From positions 434,001 to 498,000 of the forward strand of contig NZ_JAOYFC010000001.1 in the NCBI RefSeq assembly GCF_025802015.1: a stretch of DNA of 64,000 nt, in the 5' to 3' direction. The DNA is from Falsihalocynthiibacter halioticoli (GTDB taxonomy: Bacteria; Pseudomonadota; Alphaproteobacteria; Rhodobacterales; Rhodobacteraceae). The notes under the pieces are model-generated. The model worked only from the letters and a program-made list of their open reading frames with translations. It searched no databases and had not been told where the DNA came from. Below are positions 8,930 through 16,773 of this stretch, piece by piece. The position numbers were made by a program, and so were the translations under genes. Each line of letters begins with the position of its first letter. Position 1 is the first letter of the stretch.

Positions 8930-9492
8930 TAGTGGCCGCCTCCAAGAAGATTGGCTTCTTCATCGGGCGTGAGTGCGCCGCGGAGGCCTGCGAATGATTT
9001 GATGAGCTGCGAGATTGAGGCCAGCGCCAAAAGGATAAACAGGACCAGAAGACCAGCCTTGAGAATCCACAGGTTTGAGAGCCCTGTTTGGGAATCTGAA
9101 ATCTCTCCGGACAGAAAGGAGCGCGTCATATAGGGCCATGCAATCCAAACGCCGACCGCCGTATAGGGCAGCAAGAAACAGAGGTTGCCGAGGATTTCGA
9201 TGCGGTATTTGGTTTTGTTGGAAAAACCGTCGCGCAGTAGGTCAATGCGCACATGGGCGTTGCGGGTATAGGCCCAGCCAACGCAAAACACGATAAGGAA
9301 GCTATGCAGCCAGTATTCGGACTCCTGAAGCATTGTCGATGTGAAGCCGAAGAATTTGGGAACACCGAAATAGCGGGTCACGACGTCGTAGCAGACAACA
9401 AAGACAAGAACTGCGCCAAGCCATCCTCCTACTGTTGCGAAAAACTTGAGTATTCGATCAATTGATCTACTGACGGCGAGAAGACCCTGCAT
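8929..9492 (-). CDS. TRAP transporter small permease (DctQ type)
   Basis: The four-helix small membrane subunit (187 residues) of the same TRAP system. It has hydrophobic segments near residues 13-32, 55-72, 95-115 and 140-160, and a central RNAHVRIDLL, the usual DctQ pattern around the second helix. The 3' end overlaps the DctM start by one base. A 121-base gap containing a strong hairpin separates it from the upstream binding-protein gene, a common way to give the binding protein higher expression than the permeases. Confidence 0.93.
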   Translation of the reverse strand: MQGLLAVSRSIDRILKFFATVGGWLGAVLVFVVCYDVVTRYFGVPKFFGFTSTMLQESEYWLHSFLIVFCVGWAYTRNAHVRIDLLRDGFSNKTKYRIEILGNLCFLLPYTAVGVWIAWPYMTRSFLSGEISDSQTGLSNLWILKAGLLVLFILLALASISQLIKSFAGLRGALTPDEEANLLGGGH

Positions 9493-9564
9493 GGCGATAT
9501 TCCTGTTGTTTCGAGGCGATCTTGATGTCGACTGAATGGATTGGGTGTGTTTTCACACTTCAAA

Positions 9565-9592
9565 GGCCCAACCGTAAAACTACGGCCGGGCC
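9565..9592 (-). terminator. Intercistronic hairpin after the TRAP binding-protein gene
   Basis: On the minus strand, GGCCCGGCCGTA and TACGGTTGGGCC pair as a 12-bp stem with two G-U pairs around a TTTT loop. It is followed by only TTTG. It is likely a partial terminator or mRNA-stabilising structure between the binding protein and the two permeases. A smaller GTGTG-TTTT-CACAC hairpin follows at 9546-9559. Confidence 0.6.
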
Positions 9593-9613
9593 AATGATTT
9601 TCTTCGGTCTAGA

Positions 9614-10642
9614 TCAGTCTAGGTAGCCGAGGTCATTCCAAGCTGCGTATTCTGCGCGGAATGCTTGCAGGCTGTCCCAGGCTTTCTGGAAGTCAGGGTT
9701 TGCAGCCGCTTCTTCGGCAACCACTTCATCCCAAGTTGCCTGAAGAGTCTCGAGAATTGCAGGATCCCACTGGTGGATTGTCACACCGTGGCCCTCGATC
9801 TCCGCAAGTGCTTTGCCTTGAATCGCTTCGCCTTCGGCAAGCTGGGTCGCGACGTTGGCGCGGCATGCCGTCTGGATGATACCACGCTGTTGATCTGTCA
9901 TGCCTTCCCATTTCGCGAGCGAGATCAGAAGCTCTTGGTTGGTGGACTGCTGGTGCCAGCCTGGGAAGTAGTAGTGTTTCGCAATGTTATAGAAACCGAG
10001 GTTCAAATCGATCGCAGGCATGGAGAACTCGGTCGCATCAATTGTGCCGCGCTCAAGGGCCGGATAGATATCGCCACCCGCCAGAAGCTGTGTGTCGACG
10101 CCGAGTTTCTGCATTACCTTCGCACCGAGGCCGAAGAAGCGCATCTTGAGACCCTGAAGATCCTCTACGCTGTTGATTTCTTTGCGGAACCAACCGGACG
10201 CTTCCGGCGCGATGATGCCGCAAACTTGCCCGTGAATGCCATTGGCGTGGTAAACTTCATTCATTAGATCTTCGCCGCCGCCGTACCACATCCAAGCGAG
10301 GTACTCACCAGCAGCTGGTCCAAACGGAACCGCAGCAAAAAGGTTCAGAGCTGAGTTTTTGGAACCCCAGTAACCTGAAACCGACCAGCCCGCGTCCACG
10401 GCGCCAGATGAAACAGCGTCAAAGATTTCGAGCGGCGGAACAAGCGCGTTGGGCTCGAAGAACTCGACCTCGACCTCGCCGCCAGAGATGAGATTCACAG
10501 TGTCCTGGAAGCGCACGCCGGCCTGACCCAGCTGGATCAAAGAGCCGGGGAAAGTCGATGGCATGTTCAGTTTTACGCCGTCAGCCGAGGCGGCAGACCC
10601 AAGCATTAAGGCAGCCGTTGCTGCCGTTACGATAGTTTTCAT
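9614..10642 (-). CDS. TRAP transporter substrate-binding protein, 2-oxoacid/lactate (TakP-like) type
   Basis: The periplasmic DctP-type receptor of the TRAP system. The start is set at the Met at 10642, which has a strong GGGAGG upstream and begins a clear signal peptide (MKTIVTAATAALMLGSAASA). That gives 342 residues. Conserved DctP features include LQGLKMRFFGLGAKV and the GTIDATEFS ligand-site segment. The overall pattern, including YHANGIHGQVCG and YYFPGWHQQ, resembles receptors for pyruvate, other 2-oxoacids and calcium-lactate rather than C4-dicarboxylates. With the nearby FAD-linked hydroxyacid dehydrogenase this suggests lactate or 2-oxoacid uptake. The subfamily call is from recognition, not alignment. 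Confidence 0.88.
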   Translation of the reverse strand: MKTIVTAATAALMLGSAASADGVKLNMPSTFPGSLIQLGQAGVRFQDTVNLISGGEVEVEFFEPNALVPPLEIFDAVSSGAVDAGWSVSGYWGSKNSALNLFAAVPFGPAAGEYLAWMWYGGGEDLMNEVYHANGIHGQVCGIIAPEASGWFRKEINSVEDLQGLKMRFFGLGAKVMQKLGVDTQLLAGGDIYPALERGTIDATEFSMPAIDLNLGFYNIAKHYYFPGWHQQSTNQELLISLAKWEGMTDQQRGIIQTACRANVATQLAEGEAIQGKALAEIEGHGVTIHQWDPAILETLQATWDEVVAEEAAANPDFQKAWDSLQAFRAEYAAWNDLGYLD

Positions 10643-10696
10643 TATTATTCCTCCCTGTTGGTTGCCGTAATTTCTTGGAATCACGGGCACACAAAG

Positions 10697-10709
10697 AATG
10701 TATGCATTA
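10697..10709. promoter_or_regulatory. Candidate GntR operator, copy 2, upstream of the TRAP operon
   Basis: AATGTATGCATTA, an exact 13-bp match (opposite orientation) to the element in the promoter of the GntR gene at 6724-6736. It lies 55 bases upstream of the binding-protein ATG, within the probable promoter. Confidence 0.55.
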
Positions 10710-10793
10710 AAAAATCCACAGTCAAATATACAATTGCATTTTGGACATTTGAATGGACGTCACGGGAGCGAAATGATGGCGTTGAACGAGGGA

Positions 10794-11207
10794 TTAGTTT
10801 TCAGAGTTAGAGGCCGCAGCGCGAAACTCTAAAGAAGAGATTTGCATTAGACCTCTGAGAAGGGCGGCCAATTCGACGAAGCAAACCGTGCCCTGCGAAT
10901 GATAGTCTTGCTCTAGCGCCAACACTATCGCGCGGAGGCGTCGCAACCCGAAAGTCGCGGCTGCGCCAGATGCCTGATGTAGATCGCCGCGCATGGGTGT
11001 CAGTTCGTTTAGGTGGAGAACGCTTTCTAAGCGAGTGCTGAGTGCTTCGATTTCGCTCGTGAATTCGCTCACAAGGAACACCGCACGCTTTTCTCCAAGA
11101 AGCTCCACAAACTGCGCCACGACAAGCGCGTCAAGCACTGGAAGATGAGTAGCCTTAGCAATGGCAGCTTCCAGCGTGGCATGCGCAGCCTGATGCTTTG
11201 GGTCCAT
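10794..11207 (-). CDS. Stand-alone Hpt-domain protein (phosphotransfer)
   Basis: A small helical protein of 137 residues with an HPt-like motif, His77 in DLHQASGAAATFGLRRL, matching the usual H-x-x-x-G followed by a small-residue run and a leucine. This His would carry phosphate between a hybrid kinase and a response regulator. It is divergent from a NarL-type regulator 248 bases away, so the two may form one phosphorelay branch. No histidine kinase is present in the window. The assignment rests on one motif plus context. Confidence 0.65.
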   Translation of the reverse strand: MDPKHQAAHATLEAAIAKATHLPVLDALVVAQFVELLGEKRAVFLVSEFTSEIEALSTRLESVLHLNELTPMRGDLHQASGAAATFGLRRLRAIVLALEQDYHSQGTVCFVELAALLRGLMQISSLEFRAAASNSEN

Positions 11208-11455
11208 CCGAAGCCTCTGTTCGTGTGTTAATCGCGCAATAGGATGCAGCTTGAGGCATTTCTATTTCGTTAAGTGGGAGCGTCTCATTGGTATAGGACA
11301 ACGACGCGAAACAGAGCGCTCTCATGCGCACGATATGCCCATTAGCTTTCTGTTAAATCCTTTGGCCCACAATAGGGCAAGGTAAGCTCTACGTTCGGGT
11401 AAAACAGCTCTTCGTTTGGGCGCAGGTTGTGCCAAATGGTCATAATGGAAATGCG
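11208..11455. other. Intergenic region between the Hpt and response-regulator genes
   Basis: A 248-base non-coding spacer that should hold two divergent promoters. I see no strong hairpin, repeat or RNA gene in it. A GTG at 11429 is in frame with the response regulator but has a poorer ribosome site than the ATG at 11456. Confidence 0.5.
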
Positions 11456-12082
11456 ATGTCACACGGTGAAAGACTGAAATTTCTGGTTGCAGATGACCAT
11501 GATCTCGTGCGTGAAGCCATCGGCTCTTTCATCGAGTCCGAGGGAGGTGTTGATGTCGTTTTGGCCGCCGATCTGAATGATACGCTTGCGTTGATCAAAG
11601 AGAGCGGGCCTTTTGACCTTGTCCTGCTTGACTACAACATGCCTGGAATGCACGGGCTTGAAGGTCTGAAAAACGCGCTTGCCGCAAACCAGCAGAAACC
11701 GGTGGCGATCCTGTCAGGCTCAGCTACTAAAGCAATTGCAGAAGAGGCGATTGAAAAAGGGGCCGCTGGGTTTGTTCCAAAGACGCTTGGATCGAAATCA
11801 ATGGTGATGGCAGCAAAATTCATGGCCAGCGGAGAGGTGTTTGCCCCCTTCAATTTCATGCAAAACCAGAGCGATCCGGAGGCAGGGTACGCATATCTCA
11901 CGCGGCGAGAGCATCAAGTCCTCAAGGGCATCGCCGCAGGGAAATCTAATAAGGAAATCGCCCGTGATTTTGATCTACAAGAAGTCACCGTAAAGCTGCA
12001 CGTCAAAACCCTGAGCCGAAAGCTCGACGCGCGCAATCGTACGCACGCCGCAATGATCGGTAGGGATCGCGAGTTGATTTAG
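11456..12082 (+). CDS. NarL/LuxR-type response regulator
   Basis: A two-component regulator of 208 residues from the preferred ATG at 11456 (GGAAA upstream). The receiver domain has the acidic pair in VADDHD, the phospho-acceptor Asp59 in LLDYNMPG and a Lys in FVPKTLG. The C-terminal LuxR helix-turn-helix spans about residues 143-205, with LTRREHQVLKGIAAGKSNKEIA. It is divergent from the Hpt gene. Its stop overlaps that of convergent urtE by four bases (TTAG). It could respond to an unlinked kinase via the neighbouring Hpt protein. Target genes are unknown. Confidence 0.9.
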   Translation: MSHGERLKFLVADDHDLVREAIGSFIESEGGVDVVLAADLNDTLALIKESGPFDLVLLDYNMPGMHGLEGLKNALAANQQKPVAILSGSATKAIAEEAIEKGAAGFVPKTLGSKSMVMAAKFMASGEVFAPFNFMQNQSDPEAGYAYLTRREHQVLKGIAAGKSNKEIARDFDLQEVTVKLHVKTLSRKLDARNRTHAAMIGRDRELI

Positions 12083-12774
12083 ACCGAGACAGATTTCATC
12101 AGTTCAGATTTTTTCAGCTCTTTCTTTGAGCCAGCCAGAGAAACCGAACCACGTGTCAGAACGCAAAAGTCGTCTGCGAGGTCATAGGCAAAGCTGAAGT
12201 ACTGCTCGACGAGGATGATCGCCATGTCACCCTGATCACGCAGGAATTCAATGACGCGACCAATTTGCTGAATGATGTTGGGCTGAATGCCTTCAGTCGG
12301 CTCGTCCAGCAACAGAAGCTTAGGCTTGGTAATAAGTGCGCGTGCGATGGCAAGCTGTTGCTGCTGTCCGCCGGAAAGGTCGCCGCCGCGCCGCCCTTCC
12401 ATCTCTTTAAGGACGGGGAACAGCTCGAAAATGTAATCCGGAACGTGATGCTCTGATTTTGGCAAGCAGGCATAGCCAGTCTCGAGGTTTTCTCGCACTG
12501 TCATCAGTGGGAAAACATCGCGCCCCTGAGGAACATACGCAACGCCTTTATGCGCTAGGACATTCGCAGGTGGTTTGCCAAGCTCCTCGCCATTGAGGCG
12601 GTAGGTGCCGCTGGTGCGCTGATGAGTGCCGGAAATGGCCTTGAGCAGGCTTGTTTTCCCGACGCCATTCGTCCCCATCACGCAGGTGACTTTTCCAACG
12701 TCCGCTGTGAGGTCGATCCCATAGAGGATTTGCGATCCGGAGTAATGCAGGGTGAGGTCTTTGATTTCCAGCAT
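12079..12774 (-). CDS. urtE: Urea ABC transporter ATP-binding protein UrtE
   Basis: The second ATPase of the urea importer (231 residues, LivF-like). The Walker A motif is GTNGVGKT, the signature is LSGGQQQQLAIARAL and Walker B is LLLLDEPTEGIQPNI; the phrase TEGIQP is typical of UrtE. It hydrolyses ATP on the cytoplasmic face with UrtD. It is the last gene of urtABCDE, one base from urtD. Confidence 0.95.
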   Translation of the reverse strand: MLEIKDLTLHYSGSQILYGIDLTADVGKVTCVMGTNGVGKTSLLKAISGTHQRTSGTYRLNGEELGKPPANVLAHKGVAYVPQGRDVFPLMTVRENLETGYACLPKSEHHVPDYIFELFPVLKEMEGRRGGDLSGGQQQQLAIARALITKPKLLLLDEPTEGIQPNIIQQIGRVIEFLRDQGDMAIILVEQYFSFAYDLADDFCVLTRGSVSLAGSKKELKKSELMKSVSV

Positions 12775-12775
12775 G

Positions 12776-13516
12776 TTATCGTCCCAGATATACGTCGATG
12801 ACGTCTTGGTTTGCAGTCACGTGGTCAAGGCTGCCTTCGGCCAAAACCGATCCTTCGTGCAGTACGGTCACTTTGCAATTTAGCCGCCGAACGAACTCCA
12901 TGTCGTGTTCAACAACAACGACAGCACGGGTTTTGGCAGCTTCCTTAAGGATATCGGTGGTTTGCTCACGTTCGGCGAGCGTCATACCGGCGGCAGGTTC
13001 GTCTACGAGGAGCAGGCGCGGCTCCTGAGCGAGGAGCATACCGATTTCGAGCCACTGTTTCTGCCCGTGGGAAAGCTCGCCGGAAGTGCGGTGAATTTGC
13101 TCGGTTAGCCCGATTTGCTCTGCCAGTTCTTCAACACGTTCGGTATCGCGCTTTGACTTGCGATAGAACAATACCGACCAAGGCTTGCGATCCTTTTTCA
13201 GCGCCATGAGCAGGTTGTCAAATACGCTTTGGTCTTCGAACACGGTCGGGCGCTGGAACTTTCGCCCTACGCCTGCTTGGGCGATTTTGGCTTCCGACAT
13301 CCGTAGGAGCGACACGGATTTCTCACCAAACAGAACGCGGCCCTCATCTGGGCGGGTTTTGCCGGTTACGATATCCATAAAGGTCGTTTTGCCCGCACCG
13401 TTCGGCCCGATCACGGCGCGCAATTCGGCATCCGCAATCTGAAAGGAAAGGTTGTTGATGGCGCGGAACCCGTCAAAGGTTACGGAAACGCCGGATACTT
13501 CAAGAAGTGTGCTCAT
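12776..13516 (-). CDS. urtD: Urea ABC transporter ATP-binding protein UrtD
   Basis: The first ATPase of the urea importer (246 residues, LivG-like). Walker A is GPNGAGKT, the signature region LSHGQKQWLEIGMLL carries the UrtD-specific H in place of the usual G, and Walker B is LLLVDEPAAGM. Its start overlaps the end of urtC by four bases, indicating translational coupling. Confidence 0.95.
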   Translation of the reverse strand: MSTLLEVSGVSVTFDGFRAINNLSFQIADAELRAVIGPNGAGKTTFMDIVTGKTRPDEGRVLFGEKSVSLLRMSEAKIAQAGVGRKFQRPTVFEDQSVFDNLLMALKKDRKPWSVLFYRKSKRDTERVEELAEQIGLTEQIHRTSGELSHGQKQWLEIGMLLAQEPRLLLVDEPAAGMTLAEREQTTDILKEAAKTRAVVVVEHDMEFVRRLNCKVTVLHEGSVLAEGSLDHVTANQDVIDVYLGR

Positions 13517-14745
13517 TCGTCAGCCTCCTTCTCACGCAGGGAGCCCATATCGGGGCCGAGGTCTGCGCCGTGGCGGTTTGGGGCATGCCGCCCGGTGTAG
13601 AGATCGAATAGTCCACCAATACCGCGTGGGGCAAAGAGTGTGACGGCAACAAAGGAGAAGCCAAGCAACACGAGCCACCAATCGACCCATTGGATTGTAT
13701 AGAAGCCAAGCGGGATGTCAGGTGCTTGCCCGCCCGTGAACCATGTCGACAGAAGCGAAACCAGTGCCGCGCCGATCACGGCGCCATAGAGACGCCCGCG
13801 ACCGCCGATAGCCACCCAAACTGCGAGGTAGATGGACGCGATTGGCGCCATTTCACCAGGGTTGATGATACCGGCCTGTGGGTAATAGAGCGCGCCAGCA
13901 ATGGCGGCGATAACAGCGGTCAATGTAAAGACGAAGAGTTTGTACCCCTCAACCGAATACCCAAGGAAGCGTACGCGCGCCTCATCATCGCGGATACCGC
14001 GGATTACGCTTCCAAACTTACCCGAAACCACCCAAGCGGCGAGCATATATCCTAGGCCGAGCGCCAGTGCCGAGGCCCAGAAAAACCAAAGCGATACGGT
14101 GCTTTGCGGAACATCGTCGAGGCCGGGAAGGTTTTGCAAACCCGAGAGTCCGTTGTTGCCGCGCAGCCCGCTTTCGTTCTGGAAGAGGTAGAGCGAAAGC
14201 GCCAGTGTCATGGCCTGCGTGAGGATCGAAAGGTAAACACCTGTTACGCGGCTGCGGAAGGCGAGCCAGCCGAAGACAAGCGCGAGTAGGCCAGGAACAA
14301 GTACGACGAAGGCCAGTTGGATCGTAAGGCTGTCAGCGAAACTCCAGATCAACGGGATATCGCTGCCGCCGACCACGCCGAAGATCTGGTTGCCGATAGC
14401 ATCCGAGATTTCTTGGGCAGTCGGTGGAATTTCAGCCTCGGCCAATGAGTTTGCGACGATTAACTCGGTACGGGCATACATCAGCCACATCCCGATCATA
14501 TATCCGCCAAGCCCGAAGAAGGCGAAGTGGCCCAGAGACAAGATCCCGCAGTAGCCCCAAACAAGGTCCATCGCGATGGCGATCAGACAGAGGCACAGCG
14601 TTTTGCCGAGGGTTTTCACGAAGCTGGTCGAGATCACGCCAGCGCCGAACCCGTCGGCCAGAACCGAAACCGTAAGCGTAAAGAGCGCGAGGCAAGCGAT
14701 GAAAATCAAGACCGAAGGGTTACGGGCAAAAAAGCTCTTGTTCAT
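13513..14745 (-). CDS. urtC: Urea ABC transporter permease UrtC
   Basis: A LivM-like inner-membrane permease of 410 residues with about ten hydrophobic segments. The early SLGHFAFFGLGGYMIG is the classic branched-chain-type permease motif, and SRVTGVYLSILTQA is typical of UrtC. It forms the membrane channel with UrtB. It lies three bases after urtB and overlaps urtD by four. Confidence 0.95.
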   Translation of the reverse strand: MNKSFFARNPSVLIFIACLALFTLTVSVLADGFGAGVISTSFVKTLGKTLCLCLIAIAMDLVWGYCGILSLGHFAFFGLGGYMIGMWLMYARTELIVANSLAEAEIPPTAQEISDAIGNQIFGVVGGSDIPLIWSFADSLTIQLAFVVLVPGLLALVFGWLAFRSRVTGVYLSILTQAMTLALSLYLFQNESGLRGNNGLSGLQNLPGLDDVPQSTVSLWFFWASALALGLGYMLAAWVVSGKFGSVIRGIRDDEARVRFLGYSVEGYKLFVFTLTAVIAAIAGALYYPQAGIINPGEMAPIASIYLAVWVAIGGRGRLYGAVIGAALVSLLSTWFTGGQAPDIPLGFYTIQWVDWWLVLLGFSFVAVTLFAPRGIGGLFDLYTGRHAPNRHGADLGPDMGSLREKEADE

Positions 14746-14748
14746 GGC

Positions 14749-16701
14749 TTAATCTCCTGCCGCGCGGCCTTTGAGGGCAATGATGCCTTTGGGCCGGAAT
14801 TGGATGAATATGATGATAAAGACGATCATGTAGGTTTGAGCGGCAAGCGTATTGGATGGGTTCATCCACTCGATGCCTTTTTGCAATCCGCCGATCATCG
14901 CAGCGCCCGCGAGCGTTCCCCAGATGTTGCCGACACCGCCAACGACGACCGTCATGAAGCTTTGTACGATATAGTCGGAACCAAGTTCGGAGGTCACTTT
15001 GGCAAAGAGGCCGATGGCAACGCCAGCGATCCCCGCGATCCCCGAGCCAAGCCCGAAGGTGAGCATGTTGATGCGATCAGGATTGATCCCCATCGAAGAT
15101 GCCATGCGCGGGTTTTGCGTTACTGCGCGGACTTCGAGGCCAAGGCGGGTCCTCTTCATGATAAAGAGGAACAGCACGAGGAACACCAGTGCGAGCACGA
15201 AAATTGCGATGCGAATATAGCTGATCGAGACGACATCGTTGAATGTCAGAGCGCCGTCGAGCCACGCAGGAGACGTCAGCGGACGGGCCTGTGTGCCGAA
15301 GATATTCTTGGCAAGCTGTTGCAGCGCGACAGAGATACCGAACGTTGCCAGAAGTGTCTCAAGCGGACGATTGTAAAGGAAGCGGATCACGAGCCGCTCC
15401 ATCGCCACACCGGCAGCAAAGGTCACAGCAAAGGCTGCGGGCAGGGCCACGATGATCGACAACGTATAATCGGGAATGATTTGTTGAACCACATAGCCGG
15501 TATAGGCGCCCATCATGATGAATTCGCCGTGGGCCATGTTGATCACGCCCATAACGCCAAATGTGATGGCAAGCCCGATTGCCGCAAGGAAATAAATCGA
15601 TGCGAGCGACAAGCCATCAAGTCCGAGGTCAATGGCTTGGCTCATTCCAACCTTGAGTTCGATAGAGTCGAGCGTGTCTTGCGCGGCGTCGGTGATCCGG
15701 CTGTCGGCGATATCATAGACTTCGAAATACTTATGAGCCGCGACAAGCGCCCTTTGCTCCGCAGCTGAAATAGCGGGCGGGACGATGCCGTTTTCTGCGA
15801 GGGTATTGTAAGCCTTAAGGCGCGTCTCTTCGTTTGAGAGTTGCGCAGTTGGGATACCTGCTACAGAGCCTTGATCGATGTTTGCGGCAAGCGCATTGCG
15901 GATGTCGTCGCTGCTTGGCACAGGTTGAGCAAGGCCGGAATTCACAAGAAGCGCGTAAGCTTCGTTTTGGCTGAAATCATCGTCACCAGGCTCAAGTTCG
16001 CGCGCAATGTTGCCTTCGGCCTCACCAAGTACAGCGATCCGCTTTGTGGCGAGGAGCGGATTAAGTGCTGCACGGGCATCTACACCAAGGTCGCCCTTAA
16101 GCGATTGGATGGCGGTAATACGCGCTTCGGTGTCGGTTTCGTATTGGACCGAAAGGAGCCGTTCTAGGCGGATCTTCTCAGCTTTGATTTGCGGATCAGG
16201 CTCACCATCAATTGCACCACGCAGAGCGGGAAGATGGCTTGCATTTGGGTCTCGTCCAATTGCGACCAAAGCTTCGCGGCGTTTATCGATGTCCGCATCA
16301 AGAAGTTGGAATTGAACAAGCGCTGCGCCGATCAATCCACGCACACCAGAGTTTGGCTTGATTTGTTTCAGTTCTTTCTTGTCGGCTTGACCCTCTGCAG
16401 CGCCAGTTACCACGTCAAAGAGGTTATAGGTCGAGCCGCTGTCTTTCTCGGCGGTAAAGAAAGCCTTGTCCGCCTTCCGTTGCCAAAGTTCCTTGGCTTG
16501 CCAGATTTCGAGAATTTTCTGGGCCTCAGGAAGACCGGAGTCCCGAAGGGCGGCGATTGCGGGCTCAATCGTTTTGCGAGAGCCCTTAGCGATAGCGGCC
16601 TCATGGGTATTCAGGATGTCCTGAATTGTCTCTGCTTGCGACGATTTTGGGGAAATAGTCATGAGCAGGGCCACGAAGAGTGCGAGAAAGATATTTTTCA
16701 T
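14749..16701 (-). CDS. urtB: Urea ABC transporter permease UrtB (long form)
   Basis: A LivH-like permease of 650 residues. About 350 N-terminal residues form a soluble region after a signal peptide (ISPKSSQAE), rich in helical repeats and probably periplasmic. The remaining 300 residues are the membrane permease, with GLAITFGVMGVINMAHGEFIMMGAY and a late GVGNIWGTLAGA. The long N-terminal extension is normal for UrtB and distinguishes it from amino-acid permeases. It is preceded by a hairpin after urtA. Confidence 0.95.
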   Translation of the reverse strand: MKNIFLALFVALLMTISPKSSQAETIQDILNTHEAAIAKGSRKTIEPAIAALRDSGLPEAQKILEIWQAKELWQRKADKAFFTAEKDSGSTYNLFDVVTGAAEGQADKKELKQIKPNSGVRGLIGAALVQFQLLDADIDKRREALVAIGRDPNASHLPALRGAIDGEPDPQIKAEKIRLERLLSVQYETDTEARITAIQSLKGDLGVDARAALNPLLATKRIAVLGEAEGNIARELEPGDDDFSQNEAYALLVNSGLAQPVPSSDDIRNALAANIDQGSVAGIPTAQLSNEETRLKAYNTLAENGIVPPAISAAEQRALVAAHKYFEVYDIADSRITDAAQDTLDSIELKVGMSQAIDLGLDGLSLASIYFLAAIGLAITFGVMGVINMAHGEFIMMGAYTGYVVQQIIPDYTLSIIVALPAAFAVTFAAGVAMERLVIRFLYNRPLETLLATFGISVALQQLAKNIFGTQARPLTSPAWLDGALTFNDVVSISYIRIAIFVLALVFLVLFLFIMKRTRLGLEVRAVTQNPRMASSMGINPDRINMLTFGLGSGIAGIAGVAIGLFAKVTSELGSDYIVQSFMTVVVGGVGNIWGTLAGAAMIGGLQKGIEWMNPSNTLAAQTYMIVFIIIFIQFRPKGIIALKGRAAGD

Positions 16702-16728
16702 GACAGCCTGGCTGGAATTTGGGGCAAA

Positions 16729-16754
16729 GAAGGGGGCAAGTTTCTGCCCCCTTC
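16729..16754 (-). terminator. Intercistronic hairpin between urtA and urtB
   Basis: A perfect 10-bp stem, GAAGGGGGCA and TGCCCCCTTC, with a 6-base loop lies between the urtA stop and the urtB start. The T-run after it on the minus strand is short (TTTG). It probably allows partial read-through, keeping the binding protein more abundant than the permeases. Confidence 0.65.
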
Positions 16755-16773
16755 GTTCATATGAGCGGTGCGA

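Noticed and set aside
14527..15768. A 413-codon open frame on the plus strand, antisense to urtC and urtB
   Set aside because: Highly charged His/Asp/Arg-rich sequence with no domain, running against two well-conserved permease genes; a shadow of their codon usage.
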